Shown in pieces: positions 26,196 through 34,593 of a DNA stretch of 64,000 bases (position 1 is the stretch's first letter; each line of letters opens with the position of its first letter). The translations under genes and the position numbers were made by a program. Under the pieces are notes generated by a model, which searched no databases, was not told the origin of the DNA, and worked only from the letters and a program-made list of their open reading frames with translations. Source of the stretch: Acidobacteriota bacterium (GTDB lineage: Bacteria; Acidobacteriota; Blastocatellia; RBC074); contig JADJLO010000038.1 of the NCBI GenBank assembly GCA_016710075.1, positions 62,001 to 126,000 on the forward strand, written 5' to 3'.

Positions 26196-27047
26196 TTATT
26201 CCTTTTCGGCCATGCGAGCGGCAATCACCTTTTCTATCTCCGGGTTGAGACGGATACACTGCTCGAAATCGCGCTGAGCCTGATCATTCCTGCCAAGCTG
26301 CCACAATAATAATCCTCTTTGCAGATAGACTTCTCCGAAACCCTGGTTGAGTTCCAGTGCCCGATCGAAATCGGTGAGCGCGTTGTCAATATCTCCAAGG
26401 TTCTTTCTGGCAATGCCGCGATTGAGATATGCCGTCGAATACCTCGGATTGAGCCTGATCGCCCTGCTGTAATCTTCTATGGCTGTTGGATAAAGCCTCC
26501 CTGCCAGCCTCGCATTGCCGCGATTGTTATAGGCTTCAGCCAGCCTCGGATTCAACTTCACAGCCTGATCGAAATCAGTGATCGCTCCCTCAAGGTTGCC
26601 TTTGAGCTTCCTGACGATGCCCCGGTTGTTGTAGGCCTCGATAAAATCCGGATTGATCTTCAGCGCTCTGTCGAAATCTCTGATCGCCGCATCCAGATCC
26701 CCACGAACCTTATGAGCCAGACCACGATTGTATAAGGCCCTCGCCATTCGGGGATTAATCTCGATCGCCCTGTCATAATCCATTATCGCGCCATCAACAT
26801 CTCCGTCATCATACCGGGCTATGCCACGATTGCCGTATATTTCAGCATTCTTCGGATCAAAGACCAGCGCCAGGCTGTAATCCTCGATGGCCTTCTTCGG
26901 TTCTCCCTTCAACTGCCACGCATCTCCCCGTTGCTTGTATGCGAGTGCTGAATCCCCACGCGTATTCTGCGCTTTGATTTCAATCCCGCACATCGTCATC
27001 AGTGATGTTATTAAAATCGCATTCAGTGTTCTATATACCGATTTCAT
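26196..27047 (-). CDS. Secreted tetratricopeptide-repeat protein
   Basis: The protein has about 283 residues from the ATG at 27047, with GGGGTG upstream. A signal peptide (YRTLNAILITSLMTMCGIE) is followed by seven or so consecutive TPR units (for example AYKQRGDAWQLKGEPKKAIEDY, EIYGNRGIARYDDGDVDGAIMDY, ALYNRGLAHKVRGDLDAAIRDF). Each has the classical small-residue/aromatic pattern, and the protein ends in AARMAEKE. It likely scaffolds a periplasmic complex. No partner is identifiable. Confidence 0.85.
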   Translation of the reverse strand: MKSVYRTLNAILITSLMTMCGIEIKAQNTRGDSALAYKQRGDAWQLKGEPKKAIEDYSLALVFDPKNAEIYGNRGIARYDDGDVDGAIMDYDRAIEINPRMARALYNRGLAHKVRGDLDAAIRDFDRALKINPDFIEAYNNRGIVRKLKGNLEGAITDFDQAVKLNPRLAEAYNNRGNARLAGRLYPTAIEDYSRAIRLNPRYSTAYLNRGIARKNLGDIDNALTDFDRALELNQGFGEVYLQRGLLLWQLGRNDQAQRDFEQCIRLNPEIEKVIAARMAEKE

Positions 27048-27254
27048 CAATACACCCCCATTGTGAGGAAAATTCCGGGGAATCAACGTTAACCCAGCCT
27101 TAAATTAGAGTTAAGCCGTGAAATGACAGGCGCTAATATAGCATCAAATTTTTACCAGGCAAGTCCTTTTTTCACAAGGAGTTTAACGAAAACTTAACAT
27201 GGCTCCCGGGACCTCGCCCAGCCTTCAGCTACCTCCGGCGCGGTTCGAACCCGA

Positions 27255-27284
27255 TTGACACCAATGATTCTCCGAACATATAGT
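27255..27284 (+). promoter_or_regulatory. Candidate sigma-70 promoter of the arsenic cassette
   Basis: TTGACA at 27255-27260 and TATAGT at 27279-27284, separated by 18 bases and about 55 bases upstream of arsC. The spacing and sequence fit a housekeeping promoter. Confidence 0.5.
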
Positions 27285-27338
27285 ACAAATCTGCCTAAGC
27301 GTATGTATCTTGAGGTTCACTAAAGAGGGAAATGTGTC

Positions 27339-27764
27339 ATGTCCAAACTAAAAGTTCTTATTCTCTGCACGGGCAATTCCGCGCGAAGTCAGATGGCCGA
27401 GGGGATACTGAGGCAGGACGGAGGCGCGGCATTTGAAGTACACAGTGCAGGTGTAAAACCGGGCAGCGTCAGGCCGGAAGCGATCCAGGCAATGAAAGAG
27501 ATAGGGATCGACATTTCCGGCCACCGCTCGAAATCAGTTGAAGAATTTATCGGGCAGGAATTCGATTTTGTCATCACAGTCTGCGACAACGCAAAAGAGA
27601 CCTGCCCGGTATTTCCAGGAAAGACCAGACAGATTCATCAGAGTTTTGAAGACCCGCCGCAGCCGGGCGAAAAAAGTGCCGGGGAAACTATCGCCATCTT
27701 CCGCAGGGTCCGCGATGAAATCCGCCAATGGATCAAAGATTTCATTGCCGACACAGATCTGTAA
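27339..27764 (+). CDS. arsC: Thioredoxin-type arsenate reductase (low-Mr PTPase fold)
   Basis: The protein has 141 residues. The phosphate-binding loop at residues 10-17 reads CTGNSARS (CX5R with the catalytic Cys first). Further cysteines (CDNAKETC) fit the thioredoxin-coupled ArsC family that uses a Cys triad. VFPGKTRQIHQSFEDPPQ carries the usual general-acid Asp region. It reduces arsenate to arsenite in the cytosol, and the product is exported by the downstream Acr3. The order arsC-acr3-arsR on one strand, 100 bp or less apart, indicates one operon. Confidence 0.93.
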   Translation: MSKLKVLILCTGNSARSQMAEGILRQDGGAAFEVHSAGVKPGSVRPEAIQAMKEIGIDISGHRSKSVEEFIGQEFDFVITVCDNAKETCPVFPGKTRQIHQSFEDPPQPGEKSAGETIAIFRRVRDEIRQWIKDFIADTDL

Positions 27765-27870
27765 CTGCGGAACCTAGAATTGGGTTATTCCAAACCTTCA
27801 AACAATAACAGCCTGTTTATCGCCAGCGAGCCAAATGGATAACGGAAAATTTCGAGACAGGAGCAGATCG

Positions 27871-28947
27871 ATGGCGACAGATGAGAAAGTGGTTTCACAG
27901 CCAGCCAAAAGGCTGAATTTCTTTGAGAGGTATCTGACCATCTGGGTGGGGATTTGCATGATCGGTGGAGTGATCATTGGGCGCAGCCTGCCGGGGATGA
28001 CAGACGGATTGCGTCGGATGGAATTCGGCGAGGGAAGCCAGATCAATATACCGATAGCGGTGCTGATCTGGCTGATGATCTATCCGATGATGCTCAAGAT
28101 TGATCTGACAAGCATACTTGAAGTGCGCCGCAGGCCGCAGGGGATTCTAGTCACGTTGTTCGTCAACTGGCTGGTCAAGCCTTTCTCGATGGCGTTGATC
28201 GGCTGGTTGTTCTTCAAGCATCTCTTTTTACCTCTGATCGGAGAAGCTCTCGCGGATCAGTACATTGCCGGAACGATCATTCTGGCGGCAGCTCCGTGCA
28301 CGGCGATGGTCTTTGTCTGGTCATATCTGACGGATGGAGACCCGGCATACACGCTGGTCCAGGTTTCGCTCAACGACCTGATCATGCTGGTGCTGTTTGC
28401 ACCGATTGTGACGCTGCTGGTCAGCGGTGCGAGCGGCCTGCACGTGCCTTTTCAGGTGCTGCTCTACAGCGTCACAGCATTTGTCGTCATTCCGCTTATC
28501 CTTGGCAGTCTGAGCCGGAGGTTGCTGATTGGAGCGAAGGGCAAGGAGTGGTTTGACAACAGCTTTGTGGCCTTCTTTCAGCCAATCACTGTGATCGCGC
28601 TGTTGATCACGCTGGTGCTGATTTTCGCCTTCCAGGCCGACAATCTGATGGCTAAGCCGCTGCATATCGCATTGATAGCCATTCCGATTCTGATTCAGGT
28701 CTATCTCAATTCCGCGCTGGCGTATGGCCTGATGAAGTTCGTAAAAGTCCCGCACAATGTTGCCGCCCCGGGCGCATTGATCGGTGCAAGTAATTTCTTT
28801 GAACTGGCCGTGGCCACGGCAATAGTTCTGTTCGGCCCGGAGTCCGGAGCTGCCCTGGCGACCGTGGTTGGAGTGCTGGTCGAAGTCCCGGTGATGCTTT
28901 CAGTCTGCTCGTTCTGCAATCGAACCCGGCACTGGTTTCCGGCATAA
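27871..28947 (+). CDS. acr3: Acr3-family arsenite efflux permease
   Basis: The protein has 358 residues from the ATG at 27871, which has AGGAGCAGATCG upstream; an upstream ATG at 27835 is weaker. About ten membrane segments are visible. Acr3 hallmarks include LSRY-like start FFERYLTIWVG, PCTAMVFVWSYLTDGDPAYTL with the essential Cys, and GASNFFELAVATAIVLFGPESGAALATVVGVLVEVPVML, which carries the conserved Glu. It is an inner-membrane As(III)/H+ antiporter. It lies between arsC and arsR. Confidence 0.93.
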   Translation: MATDEKVVSQPAKRLNFFERYLTIWVGICMIGGVIIGRSLPGMTDGLRRMEFGEGSQINIPIAVLIWLMIYPMMLKIDLTSILEVRRRPQGILVTLFVNWLVKPFSMALIGWLFFKHLFLPLIGEALADQYIAGTIILAAAPCTAMVFVWSYLTDGDPAYTLVQVSLNDLIMLVLFAPIVTLLVSGASGLHVPFQVLLYSVTAFVVIPLILGSLSRRLLIGAKGKEWFDNSFVAFFQPITVIALLITLVLIFAFQADNLMAKPLHIALIAIPILIQVYLNSALAYGLMKFVKVPHNVAAPGALIGASNFFELAVATAIVLFGPESGAALATVVGVLVEVPVMLSVCSFCNRTRHWFPA

Positions 28948-29007
28948 CTATTGATATTCATGATGATGGGCTGAAACAGTTTGAGAAAGCCGATGCTATG
29001 TAAATGA

Positions 29008-29027
29008 AATACTTGCGTGCTAGTATT
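29008..29027. promoter_or_regulatory. Candidate ArsR operator
   Basis: AATACTTGCGTGCTAGTATT is a 20-base palindrome with 8 of 10 pairs matching, lying 7 bases before the arsR ATG at 29035. No Shine-Dalgarno sequence is visible, so the palindrome occupies the leader. Confidence 0.5.
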
Positions 29028-29034
29028 TGTTTTT

Positions 29035-29454
29035 ATGAGCGTAAAAAGTAAACGATTCGATCTGGAGAAATTCTTTCTGGCATTGTCGGACAGGACGCGG
29101 CTGCGACTCTTGAATCTGATGGGAGACGACGAGGTATGCGTCTGCTTCTTTGTTGAAGTATTGAAGGCCGCGCAGCCGAAAATATCAAGGCATCTGGCGT
29201 ATTTGAGAAATGCGGGAATAGTCTCCGCCCGGCGCGAAGGCAAATGGATGCATTACAGGATCACGGAGCCGGCCGATGAACGAGCAGCCGGGTTACTGAA
29301 GCAGATTTTATCCTGGCTCAAGGAAGATCCTGACCTTGAGCGCGATCGCGAGAAACTGATGCATGTCTGCTGCTCACCAAGTCTTCCGGTTTCGCTGCGT
29401 GGAGCCCCGGTGCCGGTGAAGATTGAGCGAGCTTCCGCTGCAAGACTGAATTGA
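29035..29454 (+). CDS. arsR: ArsR-family arsenic repressor
   Basis: The protein has 139 residues from the ATG at 29035. A winged helix contains FFLALSDRTRLRLLNLM and the metal-site motif EVCVCFFVEVL (Cys-x-Cys), followed by PKISRHLAYLRNAGIVSARREGKWMHYRI. It releases DNA when arsenite binds. The last 17 or so residues (SLPVSLRGAPVPVK) are encoded by a 53 bp sequence that occurs again at 34445-34497, so the C-terminal tail is repeat-derived. An IS605-type element begins just after the stop. Confidence 0.92.
   Translation: MSVKSKRFDLEKFFLALSDRTRLRLLNLMGDDEVCVCFFVEVLKAAQPKISRHLAYLRNAGIVSARREGKWMHYRITEPADERAAGLLKQILSWLKEDPDLERDREKLMHVCCSPSLPVSLRGAPVPVKIERASAARLN
29377..29429. repeat. 53-bp duplicated sequence, copy 1 (within arsR)
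   Basis: Matches 34445-34497 at 52 of 53 positions; the only change is C to G in the CCCCGG/CCCGGG block. It encodes part of the ArsR tail. Confidence 0.95.
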
Positions 29455-29560
29455 CACCTCCCCCACTAAACCGGATGACCGGCTATAGTGGAGGATTCTT
29501 CTCGGTTCACCGGGCTTCGTAGCCCATCCCCGAAGCACGCCCCGCGCTTTTGAATGTTAA
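29455..29560 (-). ncRNA. Candidate omega-RNA region at the tnpB 3' end
   Basis: TnpB-associated guide RNAs overlap the tnpB 3' end and run to the element end. Here a strong hairpin (29457-29490) lies just past the tnpB stop. This is placed by position and structure only. Confidence 0.35.
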
Positions 29561-30624
29561 TGGCGGCATTATGATCACGATGCGCAACAAAACCGCAGTT
29601 GATGCAACGGTGCTCTCTTACCGTAAGAGACTTGCGCACACGACTGCCGCACTGGGAGCAATCTTGCGACGTATAGGCCGGGTTCACCAGAATCACTTCA
29701 CGGCCAGCATTCGCAGCTTTGCTTGTGAGGATCCTGGCGAATTGGTTCCAGCCCGCGTCACTGATGCTTTTGGCGAGATGGTGATTCCTGACCATCCCGC
29801 ACACGTTCAAATCTTCGATGGTGATGTGATCGTAACGTCGAATCACATCAAGCGCCGTCTTGTGGTGAAAGTCGGCACGCTGCCTTTTTGATATGCAGGT
29901 GCTTCCTCGCCAGAATATTGATTGCCTTCCGGCGCCGGTTGCTGCGCTTGTTCTTTCGGCGCGCAACGGTGCGCTGTGCTCTCTTGAGTTCACTTTCGGC
30001 GGCGCGGTAATGTTTCGGGTTTTCAACTCGCTCGCCATTGGACACTGCGGCAAAGCACTCTATCCCGAGGTCTATCCCCGCAGCCTTCCCGGTCTTCGGG
30101 ATGAAGCGGGATTGATTGCATTCAACGGCAAACACGACATACCAGCCATCGGCTTCTCGTTTGATTGTGCAGGTTTTGATCCCTCCTTCAATCGGACGGG
30201 ATAGACGGACACGGCAAGAGCCGATCTTGCTCAGGTGCAGTTTGTCGCCTTCGAGACGGAAACCGCTCTGAGGATAGACAAACGAATCAAAGAACCCCTT
30301 GCCCTTGAATCTTGGGTAGCCCGGTTCTTGACCTGCCTTGACGCGGCGAAAGAAGTTGTCGAACGCCTTCTGAGAGCGGCGCAGAACGTCTTGAAGCACC
30401 TGACTGTGGACGGCGGCAACGTCCGGGCGGAGGGCTTTGATGCCGGGAAGCTGCGCCGATTGGGAATTGTAGTTGAGCGAGACGTGATTGATTTGATAGG
30501 CGTCCCGGCGCTCTTGAAGGCTGGCGTTATAGAGTTCACGGCAAGTATCGAGCGTGAAAACGCAGGCTTGCTCAAAGGCGGGATTGGTTTTTAACTTGAA
30601 CTTGTATGCTTTCACTCCCGGCAT
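29466..30624 (-). pseudogene. tnpB: TnpB-type RNA-guided nuclease, frameshifted
   Basis: The gene runs from MPGVKAYKFKLKTNP at 30624. The first frame contains the RuvC-I aspartate in GIDLGIECFAAVSNGE and runs to RKHLHIK, after which it drifts out of frame. A second frame restores RADFHHKTALDVIRRYD, the RuvC-II Glu (ITIEDLN), the zinc ribbon (CSQCG and CINCG) and the RuvC-III Asp (HRDHNAAINI). One indel near 29889, at a run of five T, explains the break. All catalytic residues remain. Whether it is inactive depends on whether the break is a base-calling error. Confidence 0.85.
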
Positions 30625-30639
30625 TATACTTAGTTCATT

Positions 30640-31062
30640 ATGGCAAAACAATCCCTTTCGACTCTTAATAACAGCGCTTACTCGCTTCAGTATCGCTTGG
30701 TTCTCGTCACCAAATACCGCCGCAAGGTAATCAGTCCGGCGATGATGAAGCGGTTGCGCGAGATATTTGAAGACACGCTTGCCAAATGGGAGTGCGGCTT
30801 GATCGAATTCAACGGCGAACAGGATCACGTTCACTTGTTGTTTGCGGCAACGCCGGTCATCGAACTGAGCAAGCTGGTCAACAACCTCAAGACGGTTTCC
30901 TCCAGGCTGATCCGCAGGGATTTCAGCGTGGAGATTCGGAAGACATATTGGGAGCCTGTTTTCTGGCATCGCTCTTACTGTGTTCTGACCTGTGGCGGCG
31001 CTCCGTTGGAGGTCATCAAGCGTTACCTTGAAAATCAAGGTAAAGACGATCCATCGGGCTAA
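30640..31062 (+). CDS. tnpA: IS200/IS605 TnpA, Y1 single-strand transposase
   Basis: The protein has 140 residues, the typical length. The HUH pair is H63-V-H65 in EQDHVHLLFA, and the nucleophile tyrosine is Y129 in VIKRYLENQG. It moves single-stranded DNA by peeling and pasting at the lagging strand. It is intact. It is divergent from tnpB, 15 bp apart, as in IS605-type elements. Confidence 0.93.
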   Translation: MAKQSLSTLNNSAYSLQYRLVLVTKYRRKVISPAMMKRLREIFEDTLAKWECGLIEFNGEQDHVHLLFAATPVIELSKLVNNLKTVSSRLIRRDFSVEIRKTYWEPVFWHRSYCVLTCGGAPLEVIKRYLENQGKDDPSG

Positions 31063-31073
31063 GTCGCCCGATG
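31052..31073. repeat. Subterminal hairpin of the IS605-type element
   Basis: CATCGGGC and GCCCGATG are separated by six bases, overlapping the tnpA stop region. Such imperfect hairpins are the TnpA recognition sites. Confidence 0.65.
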
Positions 31074-31110
31074 CGAAAATTCATCACCACCCAAGCCGCC
31101 CAAGATGGCG

Positions 31111-31398
31111 GCTATGGATGGAGTATTCTTTTCGCAAAGAGAGATAAATTGTCAAACTGAAGATCTCTCTTCCTTTGTTGGCCAGCCGATCCATGTTTCA
31201 CGCCTTACAATTGAAAAGTCATCGCCATGGCTTAATTTTCATTCTTGCCACATTCTTCGATCAATGCTAACATCCACCTCCGTTAACTCGTTCCGCATCA
31301 ATAATTTAAGATAAAATTAACATTTTTCTTACAGCTTGTACCTGATTTATTCTCACAGGTTATTGTCATTTAAATATGAATCATCGGGGGAGGGGATT
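31111..31398. other. Intergenic region upstream of the YkgJ-like gene
   Basis: AT-rich stretch of about 290 bases with no supported gene. The last bases carry the ribosome site (GGGGAGGGG) of the next gene. Confidence 0.5.
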
Positions 31399-31950
31399 AT
31401 GCAGGATAAGGGCAAAGAGATGAACAATCTTGTACAAATTGAGCCAATCAATAAAACATACACAGAACCTGAGATGCCACAGCTTAGCGATTGGGAGATA
31501 CACCGGAAGAAAACCTACATCGCATTTCGCAAGGTTGTGGGATTCCTTTATACCAAACATTCCTATGGAGCGACGAGGCGATATCTATTATCAATACTGC
31601 TTCCGGACAAGATTCTGTATCGATGGAAGCCATATCAGCGCGGGGGCTGTAATCGCTGCGGTTTGTGCTGCAAGATTGTTTTCAAATGCCCTTTCTATTT
31701 TGAGAGCGACACCACTACAGCTTGTATGATCTACACGTCGAAGAGGCATGCTCCTCCTCCGTGTGTCGTCTTTCCGATCGATCCTTTTGATCTGGCTGAG
31801 GTTCAAAGGGAGGTCTCACCGGCTCCCTGCCCCTTCTACTTTGAGGGCCAGCCGGAACATCCAACCACCTGGGGAGCCATAAAAGCCGAGATACGTTCAG
31901 AGTTTGGCAAGCGCGTCGACAAGCTTAAGGAATCGTTCAACTCATTATAG
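31399..31950 (+). CDS. YkgJ-like cysteine-cluster protein
   Basis: The protein has 183 residues from the ATG at 31399, preceded by GGGGAGGGG. A YkgJ-family signature CNRCGLCCKIVFKCPF lies around residues 85-100, with further cysteines CMIY, PPPCVVF and PAPCPFY. It is likely to bind a metal or Fe-S cluster. The N-terminal 60 residues are variable. The role is unknown. It is followed at 31966 by a half-copy of the MITE-like repeat. Confidence 0.75.
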   Translation: MQDKGKEMNNLVQIEPINKTYTEPEMPQLSDWEIHRKKTYIAFRKVVGFLYTKHSYGATRRYLLSILLPDKILYRWKPYQRGGCNRCGLCCKIVFKCPFYFESDTTTACMIYTSKRHAPPPCVVFPIDPFDLAEVQREVSPAPCPFYFEGQPEHPTTWGAIKAEIRSEFGKRVDKLKESFNSL

Positions 31951-31965
31951 AATTTTGCACTTTCA

Positions 31966-32009
31966 GTCGTTTTCGTTTGTTTTGCTTATTTTGACTGTTT
32001 TGTAATCTT
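31966..32009. repeat. Diverged half-copy of the MITE-like family
   Basis: CGTTTTCGTTTGTTTTGC followed by TTTTGACTGTTTTGTAATC resembles one arm of the TTTCGTCTGTTTCGTAATC family but has drifted. No matching opposite arm was found. Confidence 0.5.
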
Positions 32010-32055
32010 CTTGAGATCCAATAATCCATTTATTCAACTGAAACTGTCCGGACTA

Positions 32056-32256
32056 TTAATTAGTCACAGGAGGATAACCCTGGCGGCTGATTAACACATT
32101 GCTCATCAGACGTTGTCTTTCCTGAATGAATATCTGTTGACCCTTCTCAAGACATGTGGGTGAACAATAGGTCTTTCGGTCGCTGCCAATTAATGCTTTT
32201 TCCATATCGATCTCTTCTGCGCACCAGGCGCACTCGTTATCGACTCTTCTGGCCAT
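32056..32256 (-). CDS. Small zinc-ribbon-like protein
   Basis: The protein has 66 residues from MARRVDNEC, with a GGAGGTT ribosome site; the frame extends further upstream without one. Two cysteine pairs, CAWC and CSPTC, are 20 or so residues apart and could form a treble-clef zinc site. The C-terminal half is a basic helix (KGQQIFIQERQRL). It starts 17 bp after the acyltransferase stop, so the three genes from olsB may be cotranscribed. Confidence 0.65.
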   Translation of the reverse strand: MARRVDNECAWCAEEIDMEKALIGSDRKTYCSPTCLEKGQQIFIQERQRLMSNVLISRQGYPPVTN

Positions 32257-32272
32257 ATAACCTCCGGAATTT

Positions 32273-33238
32273 TCAAGCCTCATTCTGTTGAGGGATCATC
32301 TCGTAAACATTTTCATTAAGATTCGAGGCAAGCAGCGCATAGAGAATCGCGCCGAGAACGAAATCGCTGATTGGTTCTACCTCGTCGTGTGAGGGGTGGC
32401 CTGCGGTCGATGCCGTCATAAGTTCCACCGGTACTTGAGCCCTGGCGGCAGCTATGGATTCTGAAAGGTGTGAATCAAATTCGCTTTTCACTATCACCTC
32501 CGCAACCCGGGCCACAGAAGCGGCCCGGCTGTATTTTTCAATCGAGATGGGTTTCTGAACCACGAGGGAGACCTCTGCAGAATCGATAGCGAGGAGCTTC
32601 CAGAAATGAGAAGCGAAATCCATCTCGCCATACCAGCAGATCAGATCCAGTGCGTCGCGGTCAGGGGACACGCCGTTTACCATCTGGAAATTGACTGTCA
32701 GCGGCAGGACACGCCGGCGTGTCCTGACTGCCGATGCCAAAAAGAGTTCGCTGAATTTCAAAACCTCGGTTCCGTCGCTGGTCGTTCCTTCCGGAAAGAC
32801 CTGGACGTTAATGCCCTGCCGCAGCAGTCCGCAGGCGCCATAGAAGCCCTGAACGTTACTCAGTGTGTCACCGCGGCGGATGAATACAGTCGGGGCCAAT
32901 CTTGACAGCCACCCTATGAGCGGCCAGCTTCCAACCTCCGATTTGGCGATGAAGGCCGCCGGGAATAAGGATAAGATGATCAAGATATCGAGATAGCTCT
33001 GATGATTGCTCACCAGAAGAAAGGATTCACGCGAACTGTCCGGCAGTATTCCAATGGATCTGACGCTTATTCCCAGGACTTTAAGCAGGATCCTTGCCCA
33101 GATCGATGAGGCTGAGGTAAGCAGCTTTACCCTGCTTTTCACTGTGATGAAGAAAAGAAATGGTTGCGATATGAGAACCACCAGAATGAAGAACAGGCAG
33201 GTAACCATTATTGCTGAAAGCCTGAAAAGCCTGAGCAT
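32273..33238 (-). CDS. PlsC-type acyltransferase, probably OlsA-like
   Basis: The protein has 321 residues. An N-terminal hydrophobic anchor precedes the catalytic VSNHQSYLDIL (HX4D) and the FPEGTTSDGTEVLKF substrate block of PlsC/LPLAT enzymes. Because it directly follows an OlsB-type gene, it is likely to transfer the second acyl chain to lyso-ornithine lipid at the inner membrane, as OlsA does. A role in phosphatidic-acid synthesis is the alternative. Confidence 0.8.
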   Translation of the reverse strand: MLRLFRLSAIMVTCLFFILVVLISQPFLFFITVKSRVKLLTSASSIWARILLKVLGISVRSIGILPDSSRESFLLVSNHQSYLDILIILSLFPAAFIAKSEVGSWPLIGWLSRLAPTVFIRRGDTLSNVQGFYGACGLLRQGINVQVFPEGTTSDGTEVLKFSELFLASAVRTRRRVLPLTVNFQMVNGVSPDRDALDLICWYGEMDFASHFWKLLAIDSAEVSLVVQKPISIEKYSRAASVARVAEVIVKSEFDSHLSESIAAARAQVPVELMTASTAGHPSHDEVEPISDFVLGAILYALLASNLNENVYEMIPQQNEA

Positions 33239-33240
33239 AT

Positions 33241-34029
33241 TTAGTTGCGAGCTCCTGTGATGTAATGCTGTTTATACCTGGCCGTCATCCTGCTCAACTC
33301 ATGCAGCACCAGAAGATCCGCTGTGCCGAATTCAGCGTCATAGGCCGGCCGGCCGCAGATCTTTGCCCCCGCTCGCAAATAACCCTTCAGTATGGTCGGG
33401 ATCTTTTTCGATACTATTCGTGGGTCCATATCGACCGGTGAATCATCATTGACCGGCATACTGCACGACTGCAGCGGATGGACGTAATATTGGGATGGAG
33501 CCTGATAGTTAGCTTTGAGATATGTGTAAATCTGCTGAACCTCTTCAATATCCGAAACGTGCAGGCTGGCACAGCCAAACATGTAATTGGCATTGTGAGC
33601 TATCGCATATTCGCAGATCGCCGCCCATAAAAGACTGATCGTCGCGAATGATCGATGTGATGCAGCAATACAGGAGCGGCCCAGTTCAAGCAGTTCACCG
33701 GGGATTTTCCTGAGATTACCGAGATCAAACTCGTTATCAGAATAGAAGCCGATATTCCGGTCGGCAATGCTTCGGCGCAGCAGCCTGTAGGTGCCGACAA
33801 TTGAATTCGAATTCATGTCACGGACAATCAGATGATCGCAGTATGCATCGTACGCATCTGTGTCAAATCCACGTTCATAAGAAGACTGCAGACCTTCCTC
33901 AAGTTCGAGGTTAAAGACTTCGTAACGAAGACGCATTGCCGCATCGATCTCCGCGAAATTCACGGCTGTCCGGACCTCAAGGTTGCCTGCTCTGATCAGT
34001 GGAGCATTGAGTTTCTGTGTGGCTATCAT
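33241..34029 (-). CDS. olsB: OlsB-like ornithine acyl-ACP N-acyltransferase
   Basis: The protein has 262 residues from MIATQKL, with CAGGAG upstream. The GNAT-like fold shows AAMRLRYEVFNLELEEGL, DAYCDHLIVRDMNSNSIVGTYRLL, GELLELGRSCIAASHRS, and MFGCASLHVSDIEEV, which match the OlsB/hemolysin-type family. It acylates ornithine with a 3-hydroxy fatty acid, the first step of phosphorus-free ornithine lipids. It lies 2 bp before a PlsC-type gene. Confidence 0.85.
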   Translation of the reverse strand: MIATQKLNAPLIRAGNLEVRTAVNFAEIDAAMRLRYEVFNLELEEGLQSSYERGFDTDAYDAYCDHLIVRDMNSNSIVGTYRLLRRSIADRNIGFYSDNEFDLGNLRKIPGELLELGRSCIAASHRSFATISLLWAAICEYAIAHNANYMFGCASLHVSDIEEVQQIYTYLKANYQAPSQYYVHPLQSCSMPVNDDSPVDMDPRIVSKKIPTILKGYLRAGAKICGRPAYDAEFGTADLLVLHELSRMTARYKQHYITGARN

Positions 34030-34311
34030 AATTTCCCAACTCCTGAAAAATGTTTTTTTTGACCGGGCTGGTCTTTCCAGGACCGTTGCCTTCCCCAAAA
34101 CAACAACCGCAAAATACACGCCCGGTGTTCAATGGAAGTTAGATAGCTGTTAGCTGATAGTTATCTTATTCTTCAGAAATTATTAAGTTGCGAGCCAGGT
34201 AAACTCTGAACTTGTGCGGTTATATTTGACAGGAACTTAAATAATTACTGACTTGGATTTTAAACTGGAGGTTTATTCTCCTTTGCAAATAGGTACCTGG
34301 TTCTGTGTCTC

Positions 34312-34356
34312 AAGGTACTTCCGTCAATCCCGGCGGAAGTACCTTTCTTCATTTTT
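34312..34356 (+). terminator. Rho-independent terminator with no annotated plus-strand gene before it
   Basis: A 12-base stem AAGGTACTTCCG / CGGAAGTACCTT is followed by TTCTTCATTTTT. Its polarity is plus only. No coding gene ends here, so it may close a short non-coding transcript. Confidence 0.7.
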
Positions 34357-34444
34357 CCAACTGAAGTTAGCAAGAAAAAAAACCTCTGAAGATCAAGCTG
34401 GAGGCATCATCTCCAGATAATTGCGTGTGCCAATTTGATGAACG

Positions 34445-34497
34445 CCAAGTCTTCCGGTTTCGCTGCGTGGAGCCCGGGTGCCGGTGAAGATTGAGCG
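34445..34497. repeat. 53-bp duplicated sequence, copy 2 (intergenic)
   Basis: 52 of 53 bases match 29377-29429 inside arsR. The reading frame is not maintained in any gene here. Confidence 0.95.
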
Positions 34498-34530
34498 CTC
34501 ATCCTCCGGCATCCTCCGGCCGATGGAAAT

Positions 34531-34565
34531 AAAAAAAAGGGCTGGTACCCAGAGGTACCAGCCCC
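34531..34565 (-). terminator. Terminator of the second Oar-like receptor
   Basis: On the minus strand, GGGCTGGTACC closes with GGTACCAGCCC over a four-base loop and is followed by eight T. It lies about 30 bases after the receptor stop. Confidence 0.9.
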
Positions 34566-34593
34566 AAACAATGATCCAGGATTCGAATCCCGC

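Larger units (their letters stand above)
29455..31110. mobile_element. IS200/IS605-type element with divergent tnpA and tnpB
   Basis: A Y1 transposase (plus strand) and a TnpB-type nuclease (minus strand) are divergent with a 15 bp gap. Subterminal hairpins stand near the outer ends: CCTCCCCCACTA with TAGTGGAGG at 29457-29490, and CATCGGGC with GCCCGATG at 31052-31073. The boundaries are approximate because elements of this type make no target duplication. Confidence 0.8.
34030..34593. other. Gene-free region with a plus-strand terminator, duplicate 53-mer and receptor terminator
   Basis: About 560 bases with no supported protein. It contains a TTGACA (34226), a GGAG-CTCC mini-hairpin, a strong plus-strand terminator (34312-34356), the second copy of the 53 bp duplication, and a minus-strand terminator (34531-34565). 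Confidence 0.7.
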
